Assembly: GCF_021568795.1 (NCBI RefSeq) | Contig: NZ_JAKGUE010000007.1 | Location: 43,386 to 107,385 of the forward strand | DNA length: 64,000 nt | Source: Dethiosulfovibrio faecalis | GTDB taxonomy: Bacteria > Synergistota > Synergistia > Synergistales > Dethiosulfovibrionaceae | Direction of reading: 5' to 3' | Shown here: in pieces, positions 17,040 to 25,705 of the stretch | Layout: each line of letters begins with the position of its first letter | Numbering within the stretch: the first letter of the stretch is position 1 | Program-made: the position numbers and the translations under genes | Notes under the pieces: generated by a model | Database searches by the model: none | What the model was told of the DNA's origin: nothing | The model's input: only the letters and a program-made list of their open reading frames with translations

Positions 17040-17647
17040 CGAGCGGGTCTGGCCGGCGTTCCCACCGCTGTGATTCCTCCCGGCAGGTCGTACACGATTG
17101 TGGCTCCCGCTCCGACGGTGGTCCAGGCTCCGACGGTGACGTCCGGGACCGCCCGGCTTCCTATGCCCATGAAGGACCCTTCCTTCAGGGTAACGGCCCC
17201 GGCCAGGTTGCATCCCGGCGCCACGTGGACGAAGTTCCCTATGTGGCAGTCGTGGTCCACCGTGGCTCCGGTGTTTATTATGGCGTGGCTTCCCAGAACC
17301 GAGTCCGGCTGGACCACCGCTCCGGCGAAGACCACCGTGCCAGGGCCTATCCTTACCGATGGATCGACGATAGCGGAAGGGTGAACGGCGGAGATCCAAT
17401 CCACCCCCTCAATCCTACGGGCGATTTTTCGTCTCGTCTCGTTGACCCCCACTGCGATAACCGCCGAGGGGTTCTTGTATTCCCTGACGACATCCATGGG
17501 GCCCGCTACGGTTATTCCCGATACCTTCGTACCCCACAGTTTTTCGTCGTCGTCCAGTACGGTAGCCACATGGTATCCCAATGCCTTCAATGTGGCTATG
17601 ACCACCTTGCCGTGTCCTCCCGCGCCGAGAACGAAGACGTCTCTCAT
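17036..17647 (-). CDS. PglD/NeuD-family sugar O/N-acyltransferase
   Basis: About 203 aa. The N-terminal Rossmann-like domain (FVLGAGGHGKVVIATLKALG) is typical of the PglD/NeuD group. A left-handed beta-helix of hexapeptide repeats follows (from IVDPSVRIGPGTVVFAGAVV onward), with the catalytic histidine probably in TVDHDCHIGNFVHV. It would acetylate the 4-amino group of a UDP-sugar made by the aminotransferase two genes upstream, as in bacillosamine synthesis. It is the last gene of a minus-strand operon and shares ATGA with the sugar transferase gene. Confidence 0.9.
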   Translation of the reverse strand: MRDVFVLGAGGHGKVVIATLKALGYHVATVLDDDEKLWGTKVSGITVAGPMDVVREYKNPSAVIAVGVNETRRKIARRIEGVDWISAVHPSAIVDPSVRIGPGTVVFAGAVVQPDSVLGSHAIINTGATVDHDCHIGNFVHVAPGCNLAGAVTLKEGSFMGIGSRAVPDVTVGAWTTVGAGATIVYDLPGGITAVGTPARPAR

Positions 17648-18267
17648 CGGGAGCCTCCGAAGGGCGGCATGGTGGCGTGGTCTCCCGAGCTTATGCCTTC
17701 CCTGCGGAACACCGATTTCACCGTCATGACGAGTATCTTCCAGTCCAGTCTTCTGGACCAGTTGTCCACGTACCATATGTCCAGGGAGAACTTGTCCTCC
17801 CAGGACAGGGCGTTCCTTCCGTTCACCTGAGCCCAGCCGGTCACCCCCGGTCGGACCAGATGGCGTCTGGACTGTTCCGGACTGTAGAGAGGTAGGTATT
17901 CGACCAGCAGAGGCCTGGGGCCCACCAGGCTCATATCTCCCTTCAGGACGTTGAACAGCTCGGGCAGTTCGTCCAGGCTGGTGCTGCGGAGGAACCTTCC
18001 GAAGGGAGGAAGTCTCTTTTCGTCCGGCAGGAGTTCGCCTCTTTCGTCCCTGCCGTCTGTCATGGTGCGGAACTTTATCATGTGGAAGATCCGTCCGTTC
18101 AGTCCCGGCCTTCTCTGCTCGAAGAATATGGGATGGCCCAGCTTGGACCGAACAGCCAGGGACACCGCCGCCAGTATCGGAGACAGGACCACGATGCCGG
18201 CAGCCGCCAGGCATATGTCGACGGCTCTTTTGATAGGATCGGTTACGGAGGGATGGGGATTTTTCAC
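17644..18267 (-). CDS. Phosphoglycosyl transferase (PglC-type sugar transferase)
   Basis: About 207 aa, the short monotopic form. An N-terminal re-entrant hydrophobic segment (AVDICLAAAGIVVLSPILAA) precedes the family core: FFEQRRPGLNGRIFHMIKFR, RSTSLDELPELFNVLKGDMS, LVGPRPL and RPGVTGWAQVNGR. It transfers a phospho-sugar from a UDP-sugar to undecaprenyl phosphate at the inner face of the cytoplasmic membrane. This is the first membrane step of glycan or glycoprotein assembly. GTG 18267 overlaps the aminotransferase TGA (GTGA), so the start is well supported. Confidence 0.93.
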   Translation of the reverse strand: MKNPHPSVTDPIKRAVDICLAAAGIVVLSPILAAVSLAVRSKLGHPIFFEQRRPGLNGRIFHMIKFRTMTDGRDERGELLPDEKRLPPFGRFLRSTSLDELPELFNVLKGDMSLVGPRPLLVEYLPLYSPEQSRRHLVRPGVTGWAQVNGRNALSWEDKFSLDIWYVDNWSRRLDWKILVMTVKSVFRREGISSGDHATMPPFGGSR

Positions 18268-19415
18268 CGTTTCAGGGCCTTCTTTACCGCCTCTATGACC
18301 CTGTACTGCTGCTGCTCCGTCATGGAGGTGCCGGAGGGGAGGCACAGGCCGTTCTCGAAGAGCCTGTCTCCTACGCTTATCCCGTCGTCGTGGGAAGCGT
18401 AGCCGCAGCCCTCGAACACCGGCTGAAGGTGCATTGGCTTCCAGACCGGCCGGCTCTCTATGTTCTCATCTCCCAGGGCCTTCCATATGTCCATGGCGGT
18501 GGTACCGGTCTCGTCGGGATCGACGGTTATGGAGGTGAGCCACATGGAGGATCTTCCCTTTTCGGCCTCGGGCATCAGGGCGATTCCCGGTATGTCCGAG
18601 AATGCCTTTGCATATCTTTTGTAGACGGTCCTCTTGGCCTCGACCCTCTCGTTCAGGTGAAGCATCTGCCCTCTGCCTATGGCGGCCAGGACGTTGCTCA
18701 TCCTGTAGTTGTAGCCTATCTCGCTGTGCTGATACCAGGGAGCCTTGTCCCTGGCCTGGGTGGCCCAGAAGAAGGCCTTCTCCCTGGATTCGGGGTCGTC
18801 CAGCAGGAGCATCCCTCCTCCGGAGGTGGTTATTATCTTGTTCCCGTTGTAGGAAAGCACCGAGTAGCGTCCGAAGGTGCCGCACTTTCTGCCGTCGTAT
18901 TCGGCTCCAAGGGCCTCCGCCGAGTCCTCCAGTACCGGGATGTCGTGGTTGTCGAAGATGGGCATGAGCTCGTCCCATTTGGGGGCCTGGCCGTATAGCT
19001 CCGCCACTATGGCCGCCTTGGGCTTTATTCCCTTGGAGGACAGGTCGTCTATGGCGCGCTCCAGGGCCCGAGGCGACATGTTCCAGGTGTCCTCGTCGGA
19101 GTCGACGAAGTAGGGCTTGGCTCCCATGAAGGTTACAGGACTGACCGACGCTATGAAGGTCAGGCTGGAGCAGAGAACCACGTCTCCGGCCTCTACGCCC
19201 AGAAGTCTCAGTCCCAGGTGAAGCGCCGCCGTGCCCGAGCTGAGAGCCAGGGCCTGAGGTCTTCCTATATAATCGGACGTCTCCCTCTCGAATGCGTCCA
19301 CCTGAGGTCCCAGAGGGGCTATCCAGCCCGATTCGAAGGCTTCGTGGACGAAACGAAGCTCGTCTCCGCTCATGTGAGGTGGGGACAGTATTATTCGTTC
19401 TCGTTGCGTAGTCAA
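18264..19415 (-). CDS. DegT/DnrJ/EryC1 aminotransferase (PglE-like)
   Basis: 383 aa PLP-dependent sugar aminotransferase. It begins with ILSPPHMSGDELRFVHEAFE and GWIAPLGPQVDAFE, contains ALSSGTAALHLGLR, PVLEDSAEALGAEYDGRKCG and the lysine-bearing SYNGNKIITTSGGG, and ends with SGTSMTEQQQ. PglE homologues make UDP-4-amino-4,6-dideoxy-GlcNAc from a 4-keto sugar. The downstream PglC- and PglD-like genes make a bacillosamine-type pathway likely. The 4,6-dehydratase (PglF) that would supply the keto sugar is not in the window. First gene of the minus-strand operon. Confidence 0.93.
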   Translation of the reverse strand: MTTQRERIILSPPHMSGDELRFVHEAFESGWIAPLGPQVDAFERETSDYIGRPQALALSSGTAALHLGLRLLGVEAGDVVLCSSLTFIASVSPVTFMGAKPYFVDSDEDTWNMSPRALERAIDDLSSKGIKPKAAIVAELYGQAPKWDELMPIFDNHDIPVLEDSAEALGAEYDGRKCGTFGRYSVLSYNGNKIITTSGGGMLLLDDPESREKAFFWATQARDKAPWYQHSEIGYNYRMSNVLAAIGRGQMLHLNERVEAKRTVYKRYAKAFSDIPGIALMPEAEKGRSSMWLTSITVDPDETGTTAMDIWKALGDENIESRPVWKPMHLQPVFEGCGYASHDDGISVGDRLFENGLCLPSGTSMTEQQQYRVIEAVKKALKR

Positions 19416-19465
19416 AGGGTCACCCTCTTCATTTTTGATTTAGACCGGTTTCGATCGATATTCTA

Positions 19466-19729
19466 TCACGCTTTTACGTCCAGATGCCCGTGGACGATTA
19501 TGGGTTTGCTGGGAGGCGGGGCCTTTTCCGGTTCCCGTTCCTCCGGCTCGTCCTTCTCCTCTTTATCCTCGTCTTTTTCACGATCCTGTTCCTGTCGGAG
19601 CTCTTCCTCCAGGGCCTCTTCCCAGTCTTTTTTGCTCCCCTTTCCGTCCTTCCCTCTTCTCTCCACTCTCTTCAGTCTGGTCGGAGCTATGGATTTTACC
19701 GGCCTTATACTCTCTATCCTCTCGGTCAT
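19466..19729 (-). CDS. Small highly charged protein of unknown function
   Basis: 87 aa. The N-terminus (MTERIESIRPVKSIAPTRLK) is followed by a basic stretch, a long Glu/Asp/Lys-rich central helix-like region (about residues 35-70), a short proline run and a conserved-looking end (IIVHGHLDVKA). A GAGGAGG ribosome site seven to eight bases upstream of the ATG supports expression. It has no recognisable domain. It lies 50 bp upstream of the sugar aminotransferase on the same strand, so it may be the operon's first gene, though the functional link is unproven. Confidence 0.65.
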   Translation of the reverse strand: MTERIESIRPVKSIAPTRLKRVERRGKDGKGSKKDWEEALEEELRQEQDREKDEDKEEKDEPEEREPEKAPPPSKPIIVHGHLDVKA

Positions 19730-20127
19730 CGGATATCCCTCCTCGTAAATGGCTCTCCTTTGTTTTTTCGTACTCCTCGAGGGGTTTCTATAGTTGAAGA
19801 TTTAAACTATAAACGAGTTTCTTAGTGTGCTTTCTTTTTCGACGATCTATAAATCGAACGAAGGTTTTCTAAATCGGAGTTTATGGACTCCGGCTTGGTT
19901 TATTTTGGTTTATTATAAGTTTTTAGACGAGCTGGGTTATCTATGATAGAGATCTCTGGAGTAGCCTTGAACCCTTGCTGTACTTGTGTTCTTGTCTTCG
20001 TTTGGGGGAATGGCCTGTTTCGGGCCTTCTGAACCTATTGACATATTTGGTTTATGATATAGACTTAAGCCGTAGAGCGAGATCCCGTTTGTTTCAGTTA
20101 CACTATCCAATGTAAGGAGGAATATAT
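19730..20127. other. AT-rich intergenic region between divergent genes
   Basis: About 400 bp, clearly AT-richer than the surroundings, separating the minus-strand sugar operon from arcA. It holds the arcA ribosome site (TAAGGAGGA at 20115-20123) and the promoter-like site listed separately. I see no convincing coding sequence or structured RNA. Confidence 0.6.
20038..20065 (+). promoter_or_regulatory. Probable sigma70-type promoter of arcA
   Basis: TTGACA at 20038-20043, a 16-bp spacer and TAGACT at 20060-20065, 62 bp before the arcA start. The spacer includes GGTTTATGATATAG, nearly repeated upstream of the prd region near 27055. Confidence 0.5.
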
Positions 20128-21351
20128 ATGAACCCGTCTCCTTTGAAAGTCTCTTCCGAGATCGGTCGTCTTAAGACGGTGCTTCTTCACAGACCGGGTA
20201 AAGAGGTGGAGAACCTCACCCCCGATCTTATGGAGCGCCTTCTCTTCGACGATATTCCCTATCTGGAGGTCGCCAGACAGGAACACGATGCATTCGCCGA
20301 GATCCTTACGGGTAACGGGGTGGAGGTCCTCTATCTGGAGGATCTGGCCGCCGAGTCCCTGACGGATGTCTTTGTTAGAGGCAGTTTCGTCGACGATTTC
20401 ATCTCCGAGGCGAGAATTCCCGGTCGCGGTACCAGGGAAAGCCTCAAGGATTATTTTCTTTCCTTCGAGCCCAGGGAGATGGTGGACCGAATGATGGCCG
20501 GAGTTCGTTGGCACGAGATGGCCGATGCCCGCAGGCTCTCTTTGGCGGACAAGTTAAGCACCGACGATTTCTTCGCGATCGATCCCCTTCCCAACCTCTA
20601 TTTCACCAGAGATCCCTTCGCCACGATCGGCAGCGGGATAACCCTCAACCACATGCGCACCGACACGAGAAACAGGGAGACCCTGTTCGCCAAGTACATC
20701 TTCGAGAATCACCCCCGTTTTTCCGACTGCGAGATTCCCATATGGTTCGATCGAGACGAGCACACCTCCCTGGAGGGCGGGGACGAGCTGATCCTCAGCC
20801 CGAAGGTGCTGGCCATAGGTATCTCCCAGAGGACCGATGCCGCTTCGGTGGAGACCCTGGCGGATAATATATTCCGGGACGGCCAGACCTTCGAGACCAT
20901 ACTGGCTTTCAATATCCCCAAGAAGAGGGCTTTCATGCACCTAGATACGGTCTTCACCATGGTGGACAGGGACAAGTTCACCATCCATCCCGAGATAGAA
21001 GGTCCGTTGCAGGTCTTCTCCATAAAGAAGGACGGAGACGGCCTCAAGATAGAGGAGATGACCGCCACCCTGGAGGATATCCTCAAGAGCACCCTGAAGC
21101 TGGACGACGTAACCCTCATCCGATGTGCCGGAGGAGATCCGGTGGACGCCCCCAGAGAGCAGTGGAACGACGGTTCCAACACCTTGGCTATAGCTCCCGG
21201 CGAGGTGGTGGTCTACTCCAGAAACTACGTCACCAACGAGCTTCTCAGGGATAACGGCATAAAGACCTACGTCATGCCGAGCTCCGAGCTCTCCAGAGGA
21301 CGTGGCGGCCCGCGCTGTATGAGTATGCCCCTGGTCAGGGAAGAGATCTAG
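20128..21351 (+). CDS. arcA: Arginine deiminase
   Basis: 407 aa. It hydrolyses L-arginine to citrulline and ammonia, the first step of the ADI pathway. Guanidino-modifying-enzyme signatures are clear: [59 protein letters not shown], and the C-terminal nucleophile in [16 protein letters not shown] (C397). A strong TAAGGAGGA precedes the ATG. The transporter and a RocB-like peptidase follow, but arcB and arcC (ornithine carbamoyltransferase, carbamate kinase) are not in the window, so the rest of the pathway must be elsewhere. Confidence 0.97.
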   Translation: MNPSPLKVSSEIGRLKTVLLHRPGKEVENLTPDLMERLLFDDIPYLEVARQEHDAFAEILTGNGVEVLYLEDLAAESLTDVFVRGSFVDDFISEARIPGRGTRESLKDYFLSFEPREMVDRMMAGVRWHEMADARRLSLADKLSTDDFFAIDPLPNLYFTRDPFATIGSGITLNHMRTDTRNRETLFAKYIFENHPRFSDCEIPIWFDRDEHTSLEGGDELILSPKVLAIGISQRTDAASVETLADNIFRDGQTFETILAFNIPKKRAFMHLDTVFTMVDRDKFTIHPEIEGPLQVFSIKKDGDGLKIEEMTATLEDILKSTLKLDDVTLIRCAGGDPVDAPREQWNDGSNTLAIAPGEVVVYSRNYVTNELLRDNGIKTYVMPSSELSRGRGGPRCMSMPLVREEI

Positions 21352-21433
21352 TCTCTTCGACCGGTCCATTTCGTCTACCTTTATTCTTACGCTTCGTCTC
21401 GTTTTTTTCTCCGAAAGGTGGTCCGTTTCTCAA

Positions 21434-22861
21434 ATGTCCGACGATAGAAAACTGGGTTTTTTCGCCCTCGTGGCTTTGGTAGTGGGGTCGATGATCGGTG
21501 GAGGGGTTTTCAGCCTCCCCTCCGACATCGCCCAAGGAGCTCATCCGGGAGCCATTCTGTTGGGATGGCTCATCACCGGTGTTGGTATGATCTCTCTCGC
21601 CTTGGTGTATCAGAGTTTGGCGTCCAGAAAGCCCGATCTGGACGGCGGAGTCTACAGCTATGCCAGGGCCGGTTTCGGTGAGTATATCGGGTTCAACTCG
21701 GCCTGGGGGTATTGGATAAGCGCCTGGTTGGGGACGGTTGCCTTCATAACCCTGCTGTTCGGCGCAATAGGATATTTCTTCCCCGTCTTCGGCGAGGGAA
21801 ACAACCTAGCCTCGATTCTGGGAGGTTCTTTGGTCCTGTGGAGCGTCCATTTTCTGGCCCTTCGGGGTGTCAGGGAGGCGGCTTTGGTCAATCTGGTGAC
21901 CACTATAGCCAAACTGGTTCCCCTCATCGTATTCTTGGTCCTGGTTACTTTGGGCTTCAATGCCGACCTCTTCAGCTCCGATTTCTGGGGCACCGGAGGG
22001 GCCTTCGAGTGGAGTTCCGTCATGGCTCAGGTCAAGAGCACTATGATGGTGACCCTCTGGGTGTTCATAGGCATAGAGGGGGCGGTCGTCGTCTCCGGAA
22101 GAGCAAAGAACCGCAAGGACGTGGGGACCGCGACCTTGGTCGGTCTGGTCGGTACCTTGGTGATCTACGTTCTCGTTTCGATCACGTCTCTAGGAGTTAT
22201 GGCCCGTGGAGATCTGGTGGGGCTGCCCAATCCCACCACCGCCTATATACTGGAGTCCGTCGTGGGGCCGTGGGGCGCCACCTTGATAAACCTGGGGCTG
22301 ATAGTGTCCCTCCTGGGAGCCATCCTCGGATGGACCCTCCTGGCCGCCGAGACTCCCTACGTGGCGGCGAAGGACGGCGTCCTTCCCAGGCTTTTCGCCA
22401 AGGAGAACGCCAACGGAGCTCCCGTCGCCTCTCTGTGGATAACGAACGGCCTGATTCAGCTTTTTCTGGTGTTGATCCTCTTCTCCAGCGGGACGTATCA
22501 GGCGGTGTATACCATAGCCAGCGCTGCCATCCTCATACCCTACATGTTCAGTGCCCTGTACCAGTTCAAGCTGGTCGTCACAGGCGAGTCCTACGGCCCG
22601 GAAGAGTCTCGTGTCGGCGATCTCGCGATAGGTGCGATAGCCTCGGTTTACTCCTTCTGGCTGATCTACGCCGCTGGGTTGGACTATCTCTTGATGTGTG
22701 CCGTTCTTTACGCTCCGGGAGCTTTTTTCTTCTGGAAGGCAAAGTACGAGTCGGGAAAGTCGGCTTTTTCTCCCTCGAACTTCCTGATCTCCGGAGGTCT
22801 GTCCGTCGCAGCCGTTTTGGCCCTGACCCTGATGTACAAAGGGGTCATAAGTCCTCTGTAG
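21434..22861 (+). CDS. arcD: Arginine/ornithine antiporter-type APC permease
   Basis: 475 aa, about 12 TM helices. It starts with the APC signature FFALVALVVGSMIGGGVFSLPSDIA and has FIGIEGAVVVSGRAKNRKDV, typical of the basic amino acid/polyamine antiporter group that includes ArcD and LysP-like exchangers. Directly following arcA, it most likely exchanges outside arginine for ornithine. It is separated from arcA by 82 bp without an obvious terminator, so co-transcription is likely. Assignment as ArcD depends on context; exact substrate pair not shown by sequence. Confidence 0.88.
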   Translation: MSDDRKLGFFALVALVVGSMIGGGVFSLPSDIAQGAHPGAILLGWLITGVGMISLALVYQSLASRKPDLDGGVYSYARAGFGEYIGFNSAWGYWISAWLGTVAFITLLFGAIGYFFPVFGEGNNLASILGGSLVLWSVHFLALRGVREAALVNLVTTIAKLVPLIVFLVLVTLGFNADLFSSDFWGTGGAFEWSSVMAQVKSTMMVTLWVFIGIEGAVVVSGRAKNRKDVGTATLVGLVGTLVIYVLVSITSLGVMARGDLVGLPNPTTAYILESVVGPWGATLINLGLIVSLLGAILGWTLLAAETPYVAAKDGVLPRLFAKENANGAPVASLWITNGLIQLFLVLILFSSGTYQAVYTIASAAILIPYMFSALYQFKLVVTGESYGPEESRVGDLAIGAIASVYSFWLIYAAGLDYLLMCAVLYAPGAFFFWKAKYESGKSAFSPSNFLISGGLSVAAVLALTLMYKGVISPL

Positions 22862-22980
22862 TATGTTCGATTTTTCTAGTATAATCGATGACGTAATCCT
22901 TTTAAATAACGGTTTCCACTGCGATGGAGATGCCGTTTTCGGAGATTTTATGTATCCGTGAAGGAGGACGATCTATTACG

Positions 22981-24531
22981 ATGGAAAATCGAATAAGAGA
23001 GCTGCTGCTGGATCTATGTTCGGTTAAGAGCGTTTCCGGCTCGTCCGGCGAGTTGGAGATGGGGCGAAAAATCCATTCCATCCTGGCTAAGTTGTCCTGT
23101 TTCTCCGGCGAGAGGTCGGGGAACCTTAAAACGATAGACTGCGACGGTCGCCCTGCCGTGCTGGCCTTTATGGAGGCGTCCGGCGGCTCCTCGGCCACGT
23201 TGGGACTGACGGGGCACTTCGACGTGGTCAGCGCCTCCGTTTACGGTGACCTGGCCGACGTGGCCTTCGATCCCGAAAGGCTTGCGGTCGATATCGCCAT
23301 GAGGGAGCTTCCCGAGCCGATCCGTAAGGATCTGGACGAAGGGTGGCTTTTCGGGCGGGGAACCGCCGATATGAAATGCGGTCTGGCCGTTCACATGGCG
23401 CTGATTGAAAAGTGGGATCGTGAGGGCGCCCCCTGTAACGTGCTGTTTCTGGCGGTCCCCGACGAGGAGAACCTGTCTCTCGGCATGAGAAAAGCCGTTC
23501 CCGAGGTGGCCCGTTTTCTGGAGGAAAGGGGCCTGAATGTGTCGGCCTGGGTCAACGGAGAGCCCACAGTAGGAGCCAAGGGCTCTAGCTGGCCGGTTCA
23601 CCGCGGGTCCATAGGCAAGGCCATGGGTTTCGTCCTCTCCGTGGGGGTGGGATCCCATGTGGGAGAGTTCTTCAAGGGAATAAGCGCCGTTCAGATAGCC
23701 GGTCAGATAAACTCCCATCTGGAGGGAGCCCCCGAGTCGGCGGATCGGTTGGGCGATATGGTTTTTCCTCCCGCCGCCTGTCTGGGGCTTGAGGCGTTGA
23801 GGGACGGTTACTCCGTTACCCTCTACGACAGGGTGATGGCCCGTTATAACCTGCTCTACTGTTCCCGTTCTCCCGAGGAGCTTTTGAAGGTTCTCCTGAA
23901 CTCCGCCAGGGAGGGGCTGGCCAGGGCGATAGACCTGACCTCCTGGTCTGCCAGAAAGCTGGGCGTAAGTCTATCTCTGCCGGAGTCGCGGGTGATGACC
24001 CTTTCCGAGCTGAGAAAGGTCGCGGGAGAGGCCGATCCCGTCGGAGGCGACGTCTCGGGGTCCCCGGTCGACGCGGCGGCGGCGGAGGTACTATCTCTTC
24101 TGGACAAAAGCGGCCTGGATGGGCCGATGGCGGTCGTGGGATTTCTGCCTCCGTTATACCCTCCAACCGTGGCGGTCGACGACGAAGCCGAAGGGCGGTT
24201 GGATCGAGCCCTGGAGGCGGTGTTCGACCTCGCCAGGGAGAGGGGCTACGAACCCGTAAATGTGCCGGTTTTCGAGGGTATCTCCGATCTGAGCTACCTC
24301 GGTCGTGCCGTCGGGAACGGCGATATGTCCGTACTGAAGGAGAACATGGCGGGATGGGGCGATCTCTACGACGTTCCCTTCGAGGCCATGAAGGCGGTGC
24401 AGGCCCCGGTCTGCAACCTGGGGCCCTTCGGAAAGGACGTACACAAGGCCACCGAGAGACTTGAGCCCCGCTTCGCCTTCTCCGTCCTGCCCGACCTGGT
24501 GGAGAGACTGGCGGAAGAGATCTCTCGCTGA
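22981..24531 (+). CDS. rocB: M20-family peptidase, RocB-like
   Basis: About 516 aa, matching the long RocB-type branch of M20 metallopeptidases. The first metal ligand lies in LTGHFDVVS, followed by GRGTADMKCGLAVHMALIE (second metal Asp) and VPDEENLSLGMRKA (Glu-Glu metal/catalytic pair). The C-terminus has NLGPFGKDVHKATERL, carrying the conserved histidine near the end of the catalytic domain. RocB is associated with arginine utilisation in bacilli, though its reaction is not well established; placement behind arcA-arcD agrees. ATG 22981 has AAGGAGG upstream; ATG 22924 is an alternative. A strong terminator follows. Confidence 0.85.
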   Translation: MENRIRELLLDLCSVKSVSGSSGELEMGRKIHSILAKLSCFSGERSGNLKTIDCDGRPAVLAFMEASGGSSATLGLTGHFDVVSASVYGDLADVAFDPERLAVDIAMRELPEPIRKDLDEGWLFGRGTADMKCGLAVHMALIEKWDREGAPCNVLFLAVPDEENLSLGMRKAVPEVARFLEERGLNVSAWVNGEPTVGAKGSSWPVHRGSIGKAMGFVLSVGVGSHVGEFFKGISAVQIAGQINSHLEGAPESADRLGDMVFPPAACLGLEALRDGYSVTLYDRVMARYNLLYCSRSPEELLKVLLNSAREGLARAIDLTSWSARKLGVSLSLPESRVMTLSELRKVAGEADPVGGDVSGSPVDAAAAEVLSLLDKSGLDGPMAVVGFLPPLYPPTVAVDDEAEGRLDRALEAVFDLARERGYEPVNVPVFEGISDLSYLGRAVGNGDMSVLKENMAGWGDLYDVPFEAMKAVQAPVCNLGPFGKDVHKATERLEPRFAFSVLPDLVERLAEEISR

Positions 24532-24555
24532 TTTTTTAGATACGTTTCGTCTCTT

Positions 24556-24591
24556 AAGGGTGGATCGAGCTTGGCTCGACCACCCTTTTTT
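24556..24591 (+). terminator. Terminator of the arcA-arcD-rocB unit
   Basis: AAGGGTGG-A-TCGAGC, loop TTG, GCTCGACCACCCTT, then a run of T. A long nearly perfect stem 25 bp after the rocB-like stop. Confidence 0.92.
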
Positions 24592-24603
24592 GCCCTGTTG
24601 ATC

Positions 24604-24648
24604 TTGAAATATTGGCATCAGCTTAAATATTTCAAATTAAGCAAGCTG
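24604..24648. repeat. Nested inverted repeats upstream of the permease relic
   Basis: TTGAAATATT at 24604-24613 is exactly repeated inverted at 24626-24635. Two overlapping alternatives also exist: GCTTAA (24621-24626) with TTAAGC (24637-24642), and CAGCTT (24619-24624) with AAGCTG (24643-24648). It may be an operator or the scar of a rearrangement. AT-rich, non-coding. Confidence 0.55.
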
Positions 24649-24728
24649 AATGGGGTATCTCTGCGGTAATATTTTCGTACTGTATCCTGTTTATCCGATA
24701 TTGGTTTAAACGGTGCTTTTTTATTTTC

Positions 24729-25673
24729 GTGGGAGCCTTGGGATCAACCATCCCCGCTATCCTTTTGATAGCCATGGGTTTCGTATCGGTGTTTGTTTTC
24801 GGACATCAGTCGGCCTCGGTCTATACTGTGCAGAGCATGATGCCTCAGTTGAACGTAAATTCCTTCGTCGCGATTTCGTCCGTTTTGTTCGCTCTGGGCG
24901 GCGCGGAGACGACGGCTAATTTCGTCACGGAGATGGAGAACCCTAAAAAGGACTTCCCCCGAGCCATATTGATAGCCGCATGTCTGATCTCGGGGCTTTA
25001 TATATTGGGTTCCGTCGCCATAACGATGATATTGCCCACCAGCGAGATAACTGCCTCTCAGGGTATCCTCGTGGCCTTGTCCCAGGTCGCCTCCCACCTG
25101 GGGGTAGGGACATGGTTCATCAAGCTGGTCGCTTTTGGAATTACCCTGTCGGTTTTGGGCGCCATCATTCTGTACATCGGATCGCCTATAAAGATGCTTT
25201 TCTGCAGCGTCCCGAAAGGGGTTTTCCCGGAGAAATTGACCGAAAGCAACGAGCATAACATCCCGGTCAGGGCGGTTTATCTTCAGGCTACGATAGTGAC
25301 GATAATCCTGCTCGCCATAAATCTACTGCCCTCGGTGGACATAATCTACAACGTTTTGGTCACCATGACCGCTTTGACCTCGCTCTTCCCCTATATCCTT
25401 CTCTTCACGTCCTATATAAAACTGCGCAGGACGAGACCTGACGAGGTCCGGCCCTACGTGATCGCCAAGGACGCGAATACGGCGATTTTGATAGCCTCCG
25501 TCGTCATGGTCGTGGTCATAGGCGGCATTCTGTTGCCCCTCGCTCCGGCTATGCCCACCCTTAGGGAAAACGTTATCTACGAGATAGAGATAATAGGCGG
25601 AGCAGTCGTCGTTATTTTCAGCGGGTTGTGGATATGGAGAAAATTCGTTAAAAGAACCCATTGTGTCAGGTAG
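24729..25673 (+). pseudogene. 5'-truncated APC-family amino acid permease
   Basis: Only 314 residues of a permease family that is usually 450-500 long. The readable part starts mid-protein at a GSTIPAILLIAMGF helix equal to about TM5 and runs normally to the end (GGAETTANFVTEMENPKKDFPRA, then seven or more helices and a basic tail). The type resembles glutamate/GABA-antiporter-like APC carriers. The frame is open back to 24627, but those residues are not permease-like and contain no ATG with a ribosome site; the first usable codon is GTG 24729 without a clear Shine-Dalgarno. The N-terminal four or so helices, needed for the substrate site, are missing, so I regard it as a relic. Another reading is a very short functional variant. 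Confidence 0.7.
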
Positions 25674-25705
25674 TTGATAATTAAATATCATAGGAGGTCG
25701 ATTAT

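Noticed and set aside
22924..22980. N-terminal extension of the RocB-like protein
   Set aside because: The strong AAGGAGG at about 22961-22968 lies inside the extension and fits ATG 22981; the extra residues do not resemble the family.
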